Source of the DNA: JAHBVH01 sp034437715
Lineage (GTDB): Bacteria > Chloroflexota > Anaerolineae > Caldilineales > Caldilineaceae
Length of the DNA stretch: 64,000 nt
Assembly (NCBI GenBank): GCA_034437715.1
Contig: DAOTTR010000524.1
Coordinates: 1-64,000, forward strand
Direction: 5' to 3'
Shown here: piece after piece, positions 15,380 to 24,554 of the stretch
Position numbering within the stretch: the first letter of the stretch is position 1
Layout: every line of letters starts with the position of its first letter
The notes under the pieces: model-generated
Told to the model about the DNA's origin: nothing
The model's database searches: none
The model's input: the letters and a program-made list of their open reading frames with translations, nothing else
Made by a program: the position numbers and the translations under genes

Positions 15380-16882
15380 CTATGGAGTGGCCACTGGTTT
15401 AACTGCCTTGATATAGATCAGCCGGCGGTCGAAGACTAATTTCCCACTGTGACGGCGCACGTTCAGCCCGGCGGCGTCGGTTTCCAGGCCAGCTTCCATC
15501 ATCTCGCGCACGGTGGTGCGCGTGGCGGGGTTGGATTGCAAATCGGTGAGCCATTCTTCCAGGTCTTGTTCAAAGACAGCTACGGTCTCGGCTTCGATGG
15601 TCAGCTTGGCCGCGGTGACTAATTTGCGATATTGCTCGGCGCTGAGCGCGGCGGCATGGCTTGGGTTGCGCCGTGCTTCAATCGTATTTTGCGTGGCCCG
15701 TTTGACCGAATCATCGGCACCCAGCAGATCGGCTAAAAGCAAAACGCCACCGGGCTTTAAGAGGCGCGCCAATTCCTGCATAATGTGCTCTGGCTTGTGA
15801 CTATGATCGAGCACCAGCCGGCAGATAATTGCGTCAAAACTTTCACCACGAAAGGGCATACGTTGGGCCGAGGCGAGCCGAAAGCTGACGCGGCTGGCGG
15901 CGGGCGATGCACTGCTTAGGCGTAAATACTCGGCTACTTCTAACATGGCGGGGCTAATATCGACGCCAACGACTTCGTTGGCCCCTTCTTCGGCCAGGAG
16001 CAATGCCAGCCGCCCGATCCCCGTGCCCAGATCCATGATGCGTAAATTCTTGGGCAAATTGGCGAATTTGAGCAGATGGCGCACACGTTGCTCACGCACT
16101 TGGTCAAGCAGATCAACATCGGCCGTCAGTACGCGATTATAGACATTGAGTACCTGTACCAGATCTTCATCTTTGGAATCTACGGCTGTTACATCGGGCG
16201 TCTGGTTGGCCGCAGTGGGTGCTACCAGCGTTGGCGCCAGGTTATGTTCAAGCCGATTGGTATAGACAATACACCACTCGCCGCCCTGCCAAGCTACCTC
16301 GGATATACTGGTATGATTGATGGAAAAAGCCACATTTTTGCCCTGACAAAAGTACAACAGGAGTGTGGAAACGGCATTACCATCCAGAACCACGGCGACG
16401 GTCTTGCCCCAGTGTTCATGGACAATCTTTTCCACATGGTCAATTAAGCCTTGCCGAAATACTGTGTACTTGTCTTGATCAGCAAATTGTTCCTGATGGT
16501 GTAACGGCGAGAAGAGATAATGACGATCCGTCCCTGCGCTTAAACTGCCGGTGCCAACGCGGGCCTGATAGGGTAAATCGCGGTTGACACTCACCGATTT
16601 GCCCAAAACTTGCCCTACGCGTTGGGCTGTAAGCCGACTGCGCAGTTGTGGTGCGCTCACCAATATATCAACTTTTTCATGGGTTGCCAGCCAGGAAGCC
16701 AGCAGATTGGTCTGTTCCCAACCTTGGGCAGTCAAGCCACTATCTTCTGTACTCAATTCGGAATAGCGACTTTGCAGCCCTTCCGCCTGGCAGATCAACA
16801 ACAAGCGAATTTCTGGCGATTTCTGATTGGTAGAGCGAAGATGAGAGGGCGGGGAAATGGCCAATTGATTCGTTGAGCTCAC
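15380..16882 (-). CDS. Degenerate histidine-phosphatase domain fused to a class I methyltransferase
   Basis: 500 residues in two parts. Residues 24-210 follow the histidine phosphatase (phosphoglycerate mutase) fold: LTAQGWEQTNLLASWLATHE and SAPQLRSRLTAQRVGQVLG align with the family, but the catalytic RHGE is CQAE (31-34) and the second catalytic His region VVSHGG is VVLDGN (164-169). So the phosphatase is probably inactive. Residues 255-500 are a SAM-dependent methyltransferase: IMDLGTGIGRLALLLAEEGA (motif I), VVGVDISPAMLEVAE, FDAIICRLVLDHSHKPEHIM and LARLLKPGGVLLLADLLGAD. The start appears to be GTG 16882 without a strong ribosome site. The dead domain may bind a ligand or partner and guide methylation, which is inference. 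Confidence 0.85.
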   Translation of the reverse strand: MSSTNQLAISPPSHLRSTNQKSPEIRLLLICQAEGLQSRYSELSTEDSGLTAQGWEQTNLLASWLATHEKVDILVSAPQLRSRLTAQRVGQVLGKSVSVNRDLPYQARVGTGSLSAGTDRHYLFSPLHHQEQFADQDKYTVFRQGLIDHVEKIVHEHWGKTVAVVLDGNAVSTLLLYFCQGKNVAFSINHTSISEVAWQGGEWCIVYTNRLEHNLAPTLVAPTAANQTPDVTAVDSKDEDLVQVLNVYNRVLTADVDLLDQVREQRVRHLLKFANLPKNLRIMDLGTGIGRLALLLAEEGANEVVGVDISPAMLEVAEYLRLSSASPAASRVSFRLASAQRMPFRGESFDAIICRLVLDHSHKPEHIMQELARLLKPGGVLLLADLLGADDSVKRATQNTIEARRNPSHAAALSAEQYRKLVTAAKLTIEAETVAVFEQDLEEWLTDLQSNPATRTTVREMMEAGLETDAAGLNVRRHSGKLVFDRRLIYIKAVKPVATP

Positions 16883-17595
16883 AGTTGCATTATCACTCTC
16901 ATGGGTATTGACGACGCTTTGCCGCTGGCTAAGGGGCGTATGATCAGGGAGTGTGGAATTTTTGTCAGCTTTTTATATAGAAAATTTTGCACACGGCTGA
17001 TACTACGCCCGACTTATGGTGATAATACCAAATTGCTTATCGGTTACCAAATTATTCTTTGCATAATTTTAATCTTTTTCTCAGAAACCGCGGCGCACGG
17101 TGGCTTTGCTCAAGCCAATCGGATTAGTTTTCAGTTTTTGGGTGCATTGACAGCAATCCATTTTTTCAGTACAATCATTTTCAGCCGCTTCCACAGATCG
17201 ATCACAAACCAATGACAATCGCATAGATTTTGCTAGCGCTACCGATGATCTCTCTGTAGATAGCTGCACAAGATCCCTGTATGGCCTGCACGCCAATGCT
17301 CCCTGTATGGCATGTCGGCCACGAAACCTATTTTTATCAGCAGTTCGTAACAACTGGCTCTGTCGTTTTGGTGAGAAATCGTTCGTCACGGTACAGCAAT
17401 TCGTACACTGTAATCAAAACTATGATGGACTAGGCTGCGTTTTTATACCATCAAAATTTTAGTTGCAGTGTGCAAGGTTGCACAGGCAATTGCTCCAAAC
17501 ACCATCGTATCATCCATATCCTTGGGGAAGGAAACTTCCCCTACACTAGTGAAGAGCCTACGCTTACGATCTGCACTATTTGTGAAGGAGGACGC
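16883..17595. other. Intergenic region between the fusion gene and EF-G2
   Basis: About 700 AT-rich bases. Short open frames occur on both strands but none has a family resemblance, a ribosome site and normal codon use together. CCCTGTATGGC is directly repeated at about 17275 and 17300. It holds the divergent control regions of the two flanking genes; no promoter could be fixed. Confidence 0.5.
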
Positions 17596-19662
17596 ATGGC
17601 GAAGTATCGCACTGATCAGATACGTAATGTAGCTATTCTTGGACATGGTAGTTCTGGCAAGACTTCTCTGACCGAGGCTTTGTTATTCAAAACGGGTGCC
17701 ATTTCCCGCATGGGCCGCGTCGAAGATGGCACGACTGTGGCCGATTGGGACCCCGAAGAACAACGTCGCGGCATTTCCATCAACCAGTCGGTGATTCCCC
17801 TTAGCACAGATAATCTAAAAATCAACCTGATTGATGTTCCCGGCTACCAAGATTTTGTTGGCGAGTTGATGAGTGCGCTGCATGTGGCAGAAGCGGCGTT
17901 GATTGTCATCGATGGCGTGGCCGGTGTTGAAGTCGGCACAGAGCTGGCATGGGATTATCTTAACGAGAGCCAAAAGCCGCGCATTGTCTTTGTCAACAAG
18001 ATGGATCGGGAAAATGCCAATTTTCAACAGACGGTCGATAGCCTGCGCGCCACCTTTACCGACATCCGCTTTATCCCCATGCAACTGCCGATCGGCTCTG
18101 CCGAAAATCTGCAAGGTGTTATCAGTCTGGTTACCATGAAAGCCTATCTGGGCAAGGAAGAAAAGGAAGCCCCGATTCCTGCCGAGTTGATAGATGCCGT
18201 GGAGGTCGCCCGGCTCGCCATGGTCGAAGCCGCGGCTGAAGCAGATGATGATTTGATCATGAAATATTTAGACGGTGAAGAGCTGACCGCAGAGGAAGTG
18301 CGCAGTGGACTGAGCAAGGGGGTGCTAGAAGGCAAGATTGCGCCAATTTACTGTGGGGCCGCCACGCGCGCGATTGGCCTGGAGCGCCTGTTACACGCAT
18401 TAGGCCGCTACGTTCCCTTGCCCAGCGCCCACCCGATCATCGGTTACAGGGGTGACGAAACCGTGGCGCTCGCCAGCGATCCTGGGGAAGTACCTGTCGC
18501 CGTCGTCTTTAAGACAATCATCGATCGCTTTGTGGGGCGCATGAACTATATTCGCGTTTTCTCTGGCACCGTCACCAAAGATAGCCAACTGGCCGACACC
18601 CGGACAGGCCAGAGTTTTCGGATCGCCAATTTGAGCTATGCCAGTGGCAAAGAACTACACGGCACTAACGAGCTAGTGGCCGGTGATCTGGGGGTGATTA
18701 CCAAATTGGAACATGTCATTACAGGGGATACGCTCTCTGCCGATATGGCCTTGCGTGTGCCATCGCCCGTTTATCCACAGCCACTCTACGCGGTTGCCAT
18801 TGCGCCATGCACCCAGGTCGATAGTGCCAAGTTAGGCCCTTCGCTCCACGCCTTGATCGAAGAAGATCCTACGCTGAAAATTGAAACGATTCCCGCGACC
18901 AAGCAAACGCTGTTGCAGGGCATGGGTGACACACACGTTGATGTGGCGATTCGCCGGTTGGAAAGCAAATTTGGCGTCAAGGTGGAGACAGCCGACCCGA
19001 AGGTGCCCTATCAAGAGACGATTAGTCGCACGGCTTCTGCCCAATATCGCCACAAAAAACAGACCGGCGGCGCTGGCCAATTTGCCGAAGTCCATATGCG
19101 CGTCGAACCGCTCAATGGCGGCGGCGATTTTGAATATGTCAGCGAAGTGTTCGGCGGCACGATCAGCGGTGTCTACTTGCCCTCCATCGAAAAAGGCATT
19201 CGCCAGGTGATGGCACATGGCGTGATCGCTGGTTTCCCCGTGACAGGGATCAAAGCCGTCGTCTTTGATGGCAAAGAGCACCCGGTTGACTCCAAGGATA
19301 TCGCCTTTCAAACCGCCGGGCGTGAAGTCTTCAAATTGGCTGTGCAACAAGCCAATCCGGTGCTGCTCGAACCGATCTATCGCGTCGATGTGATTGTGCC
19401 CGAAGAGTATATGGGCGACATTATGGGCGATTTCAATACGCGGCGCGGGCGTGTGTTGGGAATGGAGCAGAAGGCCAACCGCACAATTATCCACGCGCTG
19501 GTGCCGCTAGCCGAAATCTTGCGCTATAGCACCGAGTTACGCTCCATGACCCAAGGTCGCGGCTTCTACTCGATCGCACTGGATCATTATGAGCCAGTAC
19601 CCACCCATTTGGCACAGGATGTCATCAGCCAGTTTAAGCACGAAGAGCACGAACACCACTAA
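17596..19662 (+). CDS. Elongation factor G-like GTPase (FusA2/EF-G2 type)
   Basis: 688 residues with the five-domain layout of EF-G. G1 is GHGSSGKTS (16-24), where canonical EF-G has AHIDAGKTT; G2 region RGISINQSV; G3 DVPGYQDF; G4 NKMD. The GHGSSGKT/GYQDF combination is typical of the second EF-G lineage found beside true EF-G in many bacteria; its role in translation is uncertain (weak translocation or recycling activity). Domains III-V are intact (YRVDVIVPEEYMGDIMGDFN, TRRGRVLGME). ATG 17596 has AAGGAGG upstream; in-frame codons back to 17470 are rejected. A His-rich tail HEEHEHH ends the protein. Confidence 0.93.
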   Translation: MAKYRTDQIRNVAILGHGSSGKTSLTEALLFKTGAISRMGRVEDGTTVADWDPEEQRRGISINQSVIPLSTDNLKINLIDVPGYQDFVGELMSALHVAEAALIVIDGVAGVEVGTELAWDYLNESQKPRIVFVNKMDRENANFQQTVDSLRATFTDIRFIPMQLPIGSAENLQGVISLVTMKAYLGKEEKEAPIPAELIDAVEVARLAMVEAAAEADDDLIMKYLDGEELTAEEVRSGLSKGVLEGKIAPIYCGAATRAIGLERLLHALGRYVPLPSAHPIIGYRGDETVALASDPGEVPVAVVFKTIIDRFVGRMNYIRVFSGTVTKDSQLADTRTGQSFRIANLSYASGKELHGTNELVAGDLGVITKLEHVITGDTLSADMALRVPSPVYPQPLYAVAIAPCTQVDSAKLGPSLHALIEEDPTLKIETIPATKQTLLQGMGDTHVDVAIRRLESKFGVKVETADPKVPYQETISRTASAQYRHKKQTGGAGQFAEVHMRVEPLNGGGDFEYVSEVFGGTISGVYLPSIEKGIRQVMAHGVIAGFPVTGIKAVVFDGKEHPVDSKDIAFQTAGREVFKLAVQQANPVLLEPIYRVDVIVPEEYMGDIMGDFNTRRGRVLGMEQKANRTIIHALVPLAEILRYSTELRSMTQGRGFYSIALDHYEPVPTHLAQDVISQFKHEEHEHH

Positions 19663-19675
19663 GCTACAATTGATA

Positions 19676-19706
19676 GAGCGTTAGGGTCTTGTAGGCCCTA
19701 ACGCTC
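19676..19706. terminator. Hairpin between convergent genes
   Basis: GAGCGTTAGGG (19676-19686) pairs with CCCTAACGCTC (19696-19706), an 11 bp perfect stem. It has no T-run but lies between convergent EF-G2 and dehydrogenase stops, where a bidirectional terminator is expected. Confidence 0.6.
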
Positions 19707-19730
19707 TCGGCAGATTATAATCGAATGTGC

Positions 19731-20699
19731 CTATGCCTTGGTTACAACACGCCCCGGCCAGATCTGGCGATTGACAATCGAGATGGGCCGTTCGCCATTC
19801 AAAAGTCCAATCACTTGATCGGCCACACCGTGCATCATCGCATAAATCCCGCGGTCGGTGCTCGAAGCAATGTGCGGGGTGAGCACTACATTTTTCATTT
19901 TTAACAGAGGATTACTGGGCAGGGGCGGCTCAGGATCAAACACGTCCAGACCCGCCGCGGCTAGATGCCCCTCATTTAACAGACGGATCAAGGCAGCCTC
20001 ATCGATCACCGGGCCACGGCTGGCATTGATCAGGTATGAGCCACGTTGCATCAGGCGCATCTCGCGTTCGCCGATATAATGGCGCGTTTCGGGCGTCAGC
20101 GGCACATGAACGGTCACAAAATTCGAGCGACTGAGCAGTTCATCCAGATTATTGGTGAGGGTGACGCGTTCTGGGGTCGGTTGATTGGTCTGGACAAAGG
20201 GATCATAGACCAGCACATTCATGCGCAAACCGAGCGCACAGATTTCGGCGACACGCCGGCCAATGCGCCCATAGCCCACAACGCCCAAGGTACGATCCAG
20301 TAGTTCGGTGCCAGTCATGTCGCCACGCTGAATCGAATCGTCGCCACGCAGGGACATATCGCCCACCATTACGCGCTTCGCCACAGCCATGAGCAAGGCC
20401 ACAGCATGTTCAGCAGTCGATTCGGTGGGTGCATCTGGCGTGTGAATCACCAAAATATTGCGCGCGGTAGCCGCGTCAATGTTAATGTTATCAACGCCAA
20501 TCCCTGGCTTGGCAATCGCCAGCAAGTTGGGACCAGCCTTGTCCATCAGCACACCATCACAATAGACGCTACCCGAAACGATCACATCCGCACCCGCCAC
20601 CTGTTCCAGCGCCGGATCAATCACCACCTCGGCAACTTCACGGATGCGATCAGTGGCACCAAAACGCAGCTCCATCTGCATGACAACTTTTTGTTTCAT
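19731..20699 (-). CDS. D-2-hydroxyacid dehydrogenase (phosphoglycerate dehydrogenase-like)
   Basis: 322 residues, the length of the catalytic-plus-NAD core without the ACT regulatory domain of full SerA. The NAD motif is GVVGYGRIGRRVAE (139-152). Catalytic residues Arg228 (NASRGPVIDE), Glu257 (DVFDPEPPL) and His276 (TPHIAS) are all present. It reduces or oxidises a 2-hydroxy acid; the actual substrate is not decided by sequence. Start ATG 20699 has only a weak AGAAAGAA site. It is monocistronic and convergent with EF-G2. About 180 bases of unannotated DNA separate it from the RNase H gene. Confidence 0.92.
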   Translation of the reverse strand: MKQKVVMQMELRFGATDRIREVAEVVIDPALEQVAGADVIVSGSVYCDGVLMDKAGPNLLAIAKPGIGVDNINIDAATARNILVIHTPDAPTESTAEHAVALLMAVAKRVMVGDMSLRGDDSIQRGDMTGTELLDRTLGVVGYGRIGRRVAEICALGLRMNVLVYDPFVQTNQPTPERVTLTNNLDELLSRSNFVTVHVPLTPETRHYIGEREMRLMQRGSYLINASRGPVIDEAALIRLLNEGHLAAAGLDVFDPEPPLPSNPLLKMKNVVLTPHIASSTDRGIYAMMHGVADQVIGLLNGERPISIVNRQIWPGRVVTKA

Positions 20700-20880
20700 G
20701 ACTAGGTTCTTTCTACCTGAATAGGGAATATTATATTTTTGGGTTGGTTATACCCCCTATTGTGATGCATTCAGCCATAGATGTCAAAGCACCCATCGAC
20801 ATAGTAATTTTTAAGCAGTAAACCAGTCGCCTTTTCCGTTTTGATTGCCCAGTTTTTTGGGGTTAGCGGGGAAGAAATAC

Positions 20881-21651
20881 TCAATGCCCCAACACATCGA
20901 CACTTTTAGAGCGGTCATGGTGTTGCAAGCGCCATTCACCAAATTGTTGGAGCAGGGCGCGCGCTTGTTGACAGCGGGTTTGCAGGCGCGCTTCTTTGCA
21001 TTGCCAGGTGCCCTGCACTTGGTTGATCACCAGTAGCGAGTCACCACGAATGTCGAGACGCGCCGTGCTAGGATCAGCCCCGGCGTCGCGCAGGCGTTTG
21101 AGGATGGCTTCGAGGGCGGTGATCAGGGTATCATATTCGGCTTCGTTGTTGGTGACACGATCGCCAAAGCGCAGCCGGACTAGTTGTTGCTGTTCGCCCG
21201 GCCAGCGCAGCGCATAGCTGCCATAGCCTTGGCCTGGATTGCCGCGACTGCCGCCATCAAAGATCACGCTGATGGGCCATTCGGGAGCCTGGCCGGGCAG
21301 GGGCGACATGATCTGCGGATCAGCTTCGCGCTTCTCTGTGGTGGGCGCGCCGATGACAATCTTGCCGCTGACCGGTGAACGATAATCAGATTTGTCGGGT
21401 TTGGATCCAACCTTGGCTGCGACAGTGGGGGTGGGTATAGCCACCGATTGGGCAGTGTTTGACCGCGTGCGGCGATTCGTTGACCCTTTTGCGCCCAATG
21501 CCGGGGCTATCGCCAGGCGATTTTGATCAGAGAAGAGGATATCGGGCACAAAGAGCCCACTGGCATAGAGCCGCCGCTGCAACTGGCGGCGCTGATCGGG
21601 GGTCAACGCTTCAATTTCTTCGATCAGGGCCAAAATCGTAGCACTTGCCAT
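20881..21651 (-). CDS. RNase H-type protein with N-terminal extension
   Basis: 256 residues. Residues 126-256 form a ribonuclease HI domain with the four acidic residues in place: Asp132 (VIFDGGSRGNPGQG), Glu172 (NNEAEYDTLITALEA), Asp204 (RGDSLLVINQV) and probably Asp252 (KSVDVLGH). The last is only five residues from the end, so the usual C-terminal ADxLAnxA helix is short. The first 120 residues have a helical segment (ILALIEEIEALTPDQRRQL) and a disordered Ser/Thr/Pro linker, with no known domain. The likely role is cleavage of RNA in RNA-DNA hybrids. The MBL gene lies 33 bp upstream in the same direction. Confidence 0.88.
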   Translation of the reverse strand: MASATILALIEEIEALTPDQRRQLQRRLYASGLFVPDILFSDQNRLAIAPALGAKGSTNRRTRSNTAQSVAIPTPTVAAKVGSKPDKSDYRSPVSGKIVIGAPTTEKREADPQIMSPLPGQAPEWPISVIFDGGSRGNPGQGYGSYALRWPGEQQQLVRLRFGDRVTNNEAEYDTLITALEAILKRLRDAGADPSTARLDIRGDSLLVINQVQGTWQCKEARLQTRCQQARALLQQFGEWRLQHHDRSKSVDVLGH

Positions 21652-21684
21652 AGGGGTCTACGTTCTACTTGAATGGATTGAACA

Positions 21685-22584
21685 CTAGGCCGGTAGCGGC
21701 GCAGATTGGCGCTGTTTGCGCTGCGCGGCCCGCGCCCGTTCCCAGAGATAGAGCAGGTTGTTGGCGTGAAATTGCTGCACCAACCCACCCAAGGGAATGC
21801 GGCTGCGGTCGAAGCGCTCAATATCATATTGCAGCAAGTCATGCTTGGTCGCACCTTCGGCCATCAGGCGATCCACCAGGGCTTCGATCTCATTGAGATA
21901 TTGGACGCTAATGTCGATGCTGCTGGTAACCTCGCCGCGCAACAAAATATCGCCGTGCCCCTGGACAATGCACTCCAGGTTATAGTCATGCAGGTTGAGC
22001 AACGAGCGCTTAAAGGCCTCGATATCGCTAAACGCAGTCGCGATTAAGGGCACTGGCATGAGCAGATCGCTAGCAAAGAGCACCTTGTCCTCGCGCACAT
22101 GCACCGCGCACAGATCCGGGCTGGCACCGGGCGAATGAATCAAGTGGACGGTTTTGTCACCCAGGCGCAAGACCAAGCCCTCATTAAAGACCAGTTTGGG
22201 CAGGCGGATCTCCACCTCGCGCAGTTCCGGCGTATACTCTTTGGCCTGCGCCAGCGACTTATAGCCATGTTCGATGATCATCGCGCGACATAATTCATGC
22301 GCCACCAGTTCAGCATCGGGAAAAAAGCACGAACCATAAATATGATCGGCATGGCTGATTGTATTGACCAAATATTTGATGCCTTGGGGACAGACACGCT
22401 GGGCAAAGTCGATAATCTGCTTGGTTTCCGAGGGAAACGGCAACGTGTCGATGAGGATGCCGCCTTCTGCCGTTACCACCAAGCCAGCATTGACTTCCAC
22501 ATACAATTCACTGGTAAACACCCAAGTGTCATCCGCTACCCTTGTCCGTGTAATGGCCACAGTTCCCCCCATTCCTTCGCCCAA
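21685..22584 (-). CDS. Metallo-beta-lactamase-fold protein with altered metal site
   Basis: 299 residues. The MBL fold is clear (AGLVVTAEGGILIDTLPFPSE, NTISHADHIYGS, LHLIHSPG-like strand, LFASDLLMP, IVQGHGDILLRGE), but ligands differ from the family norm. The usual HxHxDH is I-S-H-A-D-H (Ile76 instead of His), and the third-site His of the HTPGHSPG-type loop is Ala154 (SPGASPD). Asp80, His81, Asp173 and His210 remain. The protein may hold one metal or use a different centre. The C-terminal 80 residues are helical and basic. Function unknown. It lies between the GroEL-like gene and the RNase H gene, all on the minus strand. Confidence 0.85.
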   Translation of the reverse strand: MGEGMGGTVAITRTRVADDTWVFTSELYVEVNAGLVVTAEGGILIDTLPFPSETKQIIDFAQRVCPQGIKYLVNTISHADHIYGSCFFPDAELVAHELCRAMIIEHGYKSLAQAKEYTPELREVEIRLPKLVFNEGLVLRLGDKTVHLIHSPGASPDLCAVHVREDKVLFASDLLMPVPLIATAFSDIEAFKRSLLNLHDYNLECIVQGHGDILLRGEVTSSIDISVQYLNEIEALVDRLMAEGATKHDLLQYDIERFDRSRIPLGGLVQQFHANNLLYLWERARAAQRKQRQSAPLPA

Positions 22585-22687
22585 TCTGCTTCAACATGTT
22601 AACGTGACAGTTTATCACAAACCTGGGGCACGCGTCAATAGATTGCGCAATTTTTCGCAAAGTGTAGGCGTAGCTTGCCGGCGCGGG

Positions 22688-24298
22688 TTACGGCCTGAAA
22701 TCGACTTCTTCATCGCGGTTGTGGCGCGGGCGATGGACGAGGGTTTCAGTGGTCAACGCCATGAGTGCGCCGCTGACGCCGATCTGCAAGGCGGATTGGA
22801 GCACGCGCACCGGGTCCACAATATGCACAGCCATCACATCGACCATCTGCGCGTTCAGCACATCAAAGCCAAAGCCATTGTGCGCGGCGAGCAGTTGCGC
22901 TAGGATCGGGCCCGGTTCGAAACCAGAATTGCGCAGAATCGCTTGCGTCGGGGCCATGAGCGCGCGCCGCATAATCGCAATGGCCGGCGCTTCGTCCTCG
23001 GGCAGTTCGATGCGGTCGAGCGCAGCCAAGCAGCGCAGATAGGCAACCCCACCGCCAGGCGCAACGCCATCTTGCAGTGCCAACCGCAACACACTGACCG
23101 CCTCTTTGGCGCGCGCCTTGAAATAATCGCGCTCACTTTCGGTGGCGCCGCCAATCTCCAGCAGGGCCACCCCCCCCAATAACTTGCCACTGCGCTCGAT
23201 CAGGCGGTCGCGGTCGCGGCCCGGTTGCGCTTTGGGCAACAGGCTGCGCAATTCCTGATGGCGCTGACGAATCGCTGCGGGACGCCCCTTGCCGCCAATA
23301 ATCGTAAAGCCAGAGCGAATCGCCTGCACCTCGTCGGCCAGCCCCAAATCGGCCAGCGTGACCTTGCTCAGCGAATCGGCCAGGACCGCTTGAATCACTC
23401 GTCCACCGCACAAAACGGCCAGATCCTGTAGAATGTCACTTTTTTCGGAACCCAACCCCGGCGCCTTAATAGCAAGCGTGGGCAACACCTTGCGCACATG
23501 GTTGGTTACCAGCAGATTGAGTGCCTCGCCGGTGACCGAGGGCGCAATCACCACCAGCCCGCGGTCGCCCGCACTGCGCACCAGGTTGAGAATGGGCAAC
23601 AGTTGGGCCGTGGCGTTGAGTTGGTAATCGGTAAAGAGCAGATAGGGCTTTTCCAACACCGCTGTGCCCGGTTGATTGGTAAAATTCGAGGAGACCCAGC
23701 CCTGATTCCAGAAGGTGCCTTGAATATAGCGGCGCTCATGAATGCGCGCATAGCTTGTCCGCACATCGATTGAGCCATGTGGGCCCACTGTGTCAAAGAC
23801 TTCTTCGAGCAGCCGCCCCAGCGTTTCATCGCCCGTGATGGTGCGGCCCAAGGCCGCGATCTGTGCAGCCTGCACCAGCGGATGCGCCTGTGCCGCCAAC
23901 GCATCTAGCACAACCGGCAAGAGTTTTTCCAGCCCGTGCGCCACGCGCATCAAATTATACCCTGCCGCGGCATGGCGATTGGCTTCATTGAGAATTTGGC
24001 GGGCGATCACAACGGCGGTGGTGGTGCCGTCACCCACAGCTTCTTCGACGCGCCAGGCAATATGCCGCGCCAAGAAGGCGCCCATTGTTTCAAAGCGATT
24101 GGGCAAGCCCGAAAATCGGCGGGCAATCGTCGCGCCATCGTTGAGAAATTCGGGTGATTTGCGCGGATTATCATTGGCTAACGCGACCAATCTGCCCTGT
24201 GGACCCAGGGAAACTTCCATCAAATCGCTCAATAGGTTAAAGCCACGGCTCAAGGCCTGGCGGGCGGCAGGTGGAAAAAGTAAACGTGGCTGCTTCAT
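22688..24298 (-). CDS. Divergent GroEL/Hsp60-like chaperonin paralogue
   Basis: 536 residues, near the normal 540-550. The ATPase elements of the equatorial domain are kept: VSLGPQGRLVAL, FLNDGATIARRF (catalytic Asp of NDG), VGDGTTTAVVIARQIL and LQDGVAPGGGVAYLR. The apical domain and inter-ring regions are strongly diverged, and the protein ends in DEEVDFRP without the Gly-Gly-Met tail. No groES is adjacent. It is therefore a paralogue rather than the main chaperonin, perhaps serving special substrates. ATG 24298 (MKQPRLLF) lies about 15 bases past a terminator; an alternative start at 24349 would place the terminator stem inside the coding region, so it is rejected. Confidence 0.87.
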   Translation of the reverse strand: MKQPRLLFPPAARQALSRGFNLLSDLMEVSLGPQGRLVALANDNPRKSPEFLNDGATIARRFSGLPNRFETMGAFLARHIAWRVEEAVGDGTTTAVVIARQILNEANRHAAAGYNLMRVAHGLEKLLPVVLDALAAQAHPLVQAAQIAALGRTITGDETLGRLLEEVFDTVGPHGSIDVRTSYARIHERRYIQGTFWNQGWVSSNFTNQPGTAVLEKPYLLFTDYQLNATAQLLPILNLVRSAGDRGLVVIAPSVTGEALNLLVTNHVRKVLPTLAIKAPGLGSEKSDILQDLAVLCGGRVIQAVLADSLSKVTLADLGLADEVQAIRSGFTIIGGKGRPAAIRQRHQELRSLLPKAQPGRDRDRLIERSGKLLGGVALLEIGGATESERDYFKARAKEAVSVLRLALQDGVAPGGGVAYLRCLAALDRIELPEDEAPAIAIMRRALMAPTQAILRNSGFEPGPILAQLLAAHNGFGFDVLNAQMVDVMAVHIVDPVRVLQSALQIGVSGALMALTTETLVHRPRHNRDEEVDFRP

Positions 24299-24312
24299 AT
24301 TTGTTTTGGCTG

Positions 24313-24344
24313 ATAAAAACCGCCTGAGCGCGGCCCAGGCGGTT
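24313..24344 (-). terminator. Intrinsic terminator after the 6S RNA-like gene
   Basis: AACCGCCTG (24336-24344 on the minus strand reading) pairs with CAGGCGGTT (24318-24326), GC-rich 9 bp stem, then TTTTTAT on the minus strand. It lies 32 bases past the 3' side of the RNA stem and just before the GroEL-like start codon. Confidence 0.88.
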
Positions 24345-24376
24345 AGCATACTCGAGTATGATTTTTATAAAAAGGT

Positions 24377-24548
24377 ACTCCGCAGAAACGTGGGGACAGT
24401 GAGTGCGAACCTACGTAAGTAGGTGGGTGCCGATTGGGCGCTTCCGTCTTACCCTCGCGGGCTATCACATCCACGCCACTTGATCCTGCTCCCGTTTGTG
24501 AAATGTTGGCTCGCCCCGTATTCTATCCTTTCACGGAGACTGCAGAGT
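24377..24548 (-). ncRNA. ssrS: Probable 6S RNA
   Basis: About 172 nt plus terminator. 6S RNA mimics an open promoter and binds the sigma70-RNA polymerase holoenzyme. The 5' end ACTCTGCAG (24548 down to 24540) pairs in full with the 3' end CTGCGGAGT (24385 down to 24377), allowing one G-U. The 3' half has the motif CACCCACCTACTTACGTAGG then TTCGCAC, close to the small hairpin seen near the 3' end of many bacterial 6S RNAs. Between lie purine-rich bulged stretches consistent with the central bubble. A promoter positions the start at 24548, and a terminator follows. No long ORF. Confirmation needs a covariance model. Confidence 0.72.
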
Positions 24549-24554
24549 ATACGT

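Noticed and set aside
16901..17389. Short open frames in the region before EF-G2, including a Cys-rich one on the minus strand
   Set aside because: No family resemblance, no ribosome site, and they overlap on opposite strands in AT-rich non-coding-like DNA.
24299..24349. Longer start for the GroEL-like gene at 24349
   Set aside because: The added residues are encoded by the terminator hairpin of the upstream RNA and do not resemble a chaperonin start.
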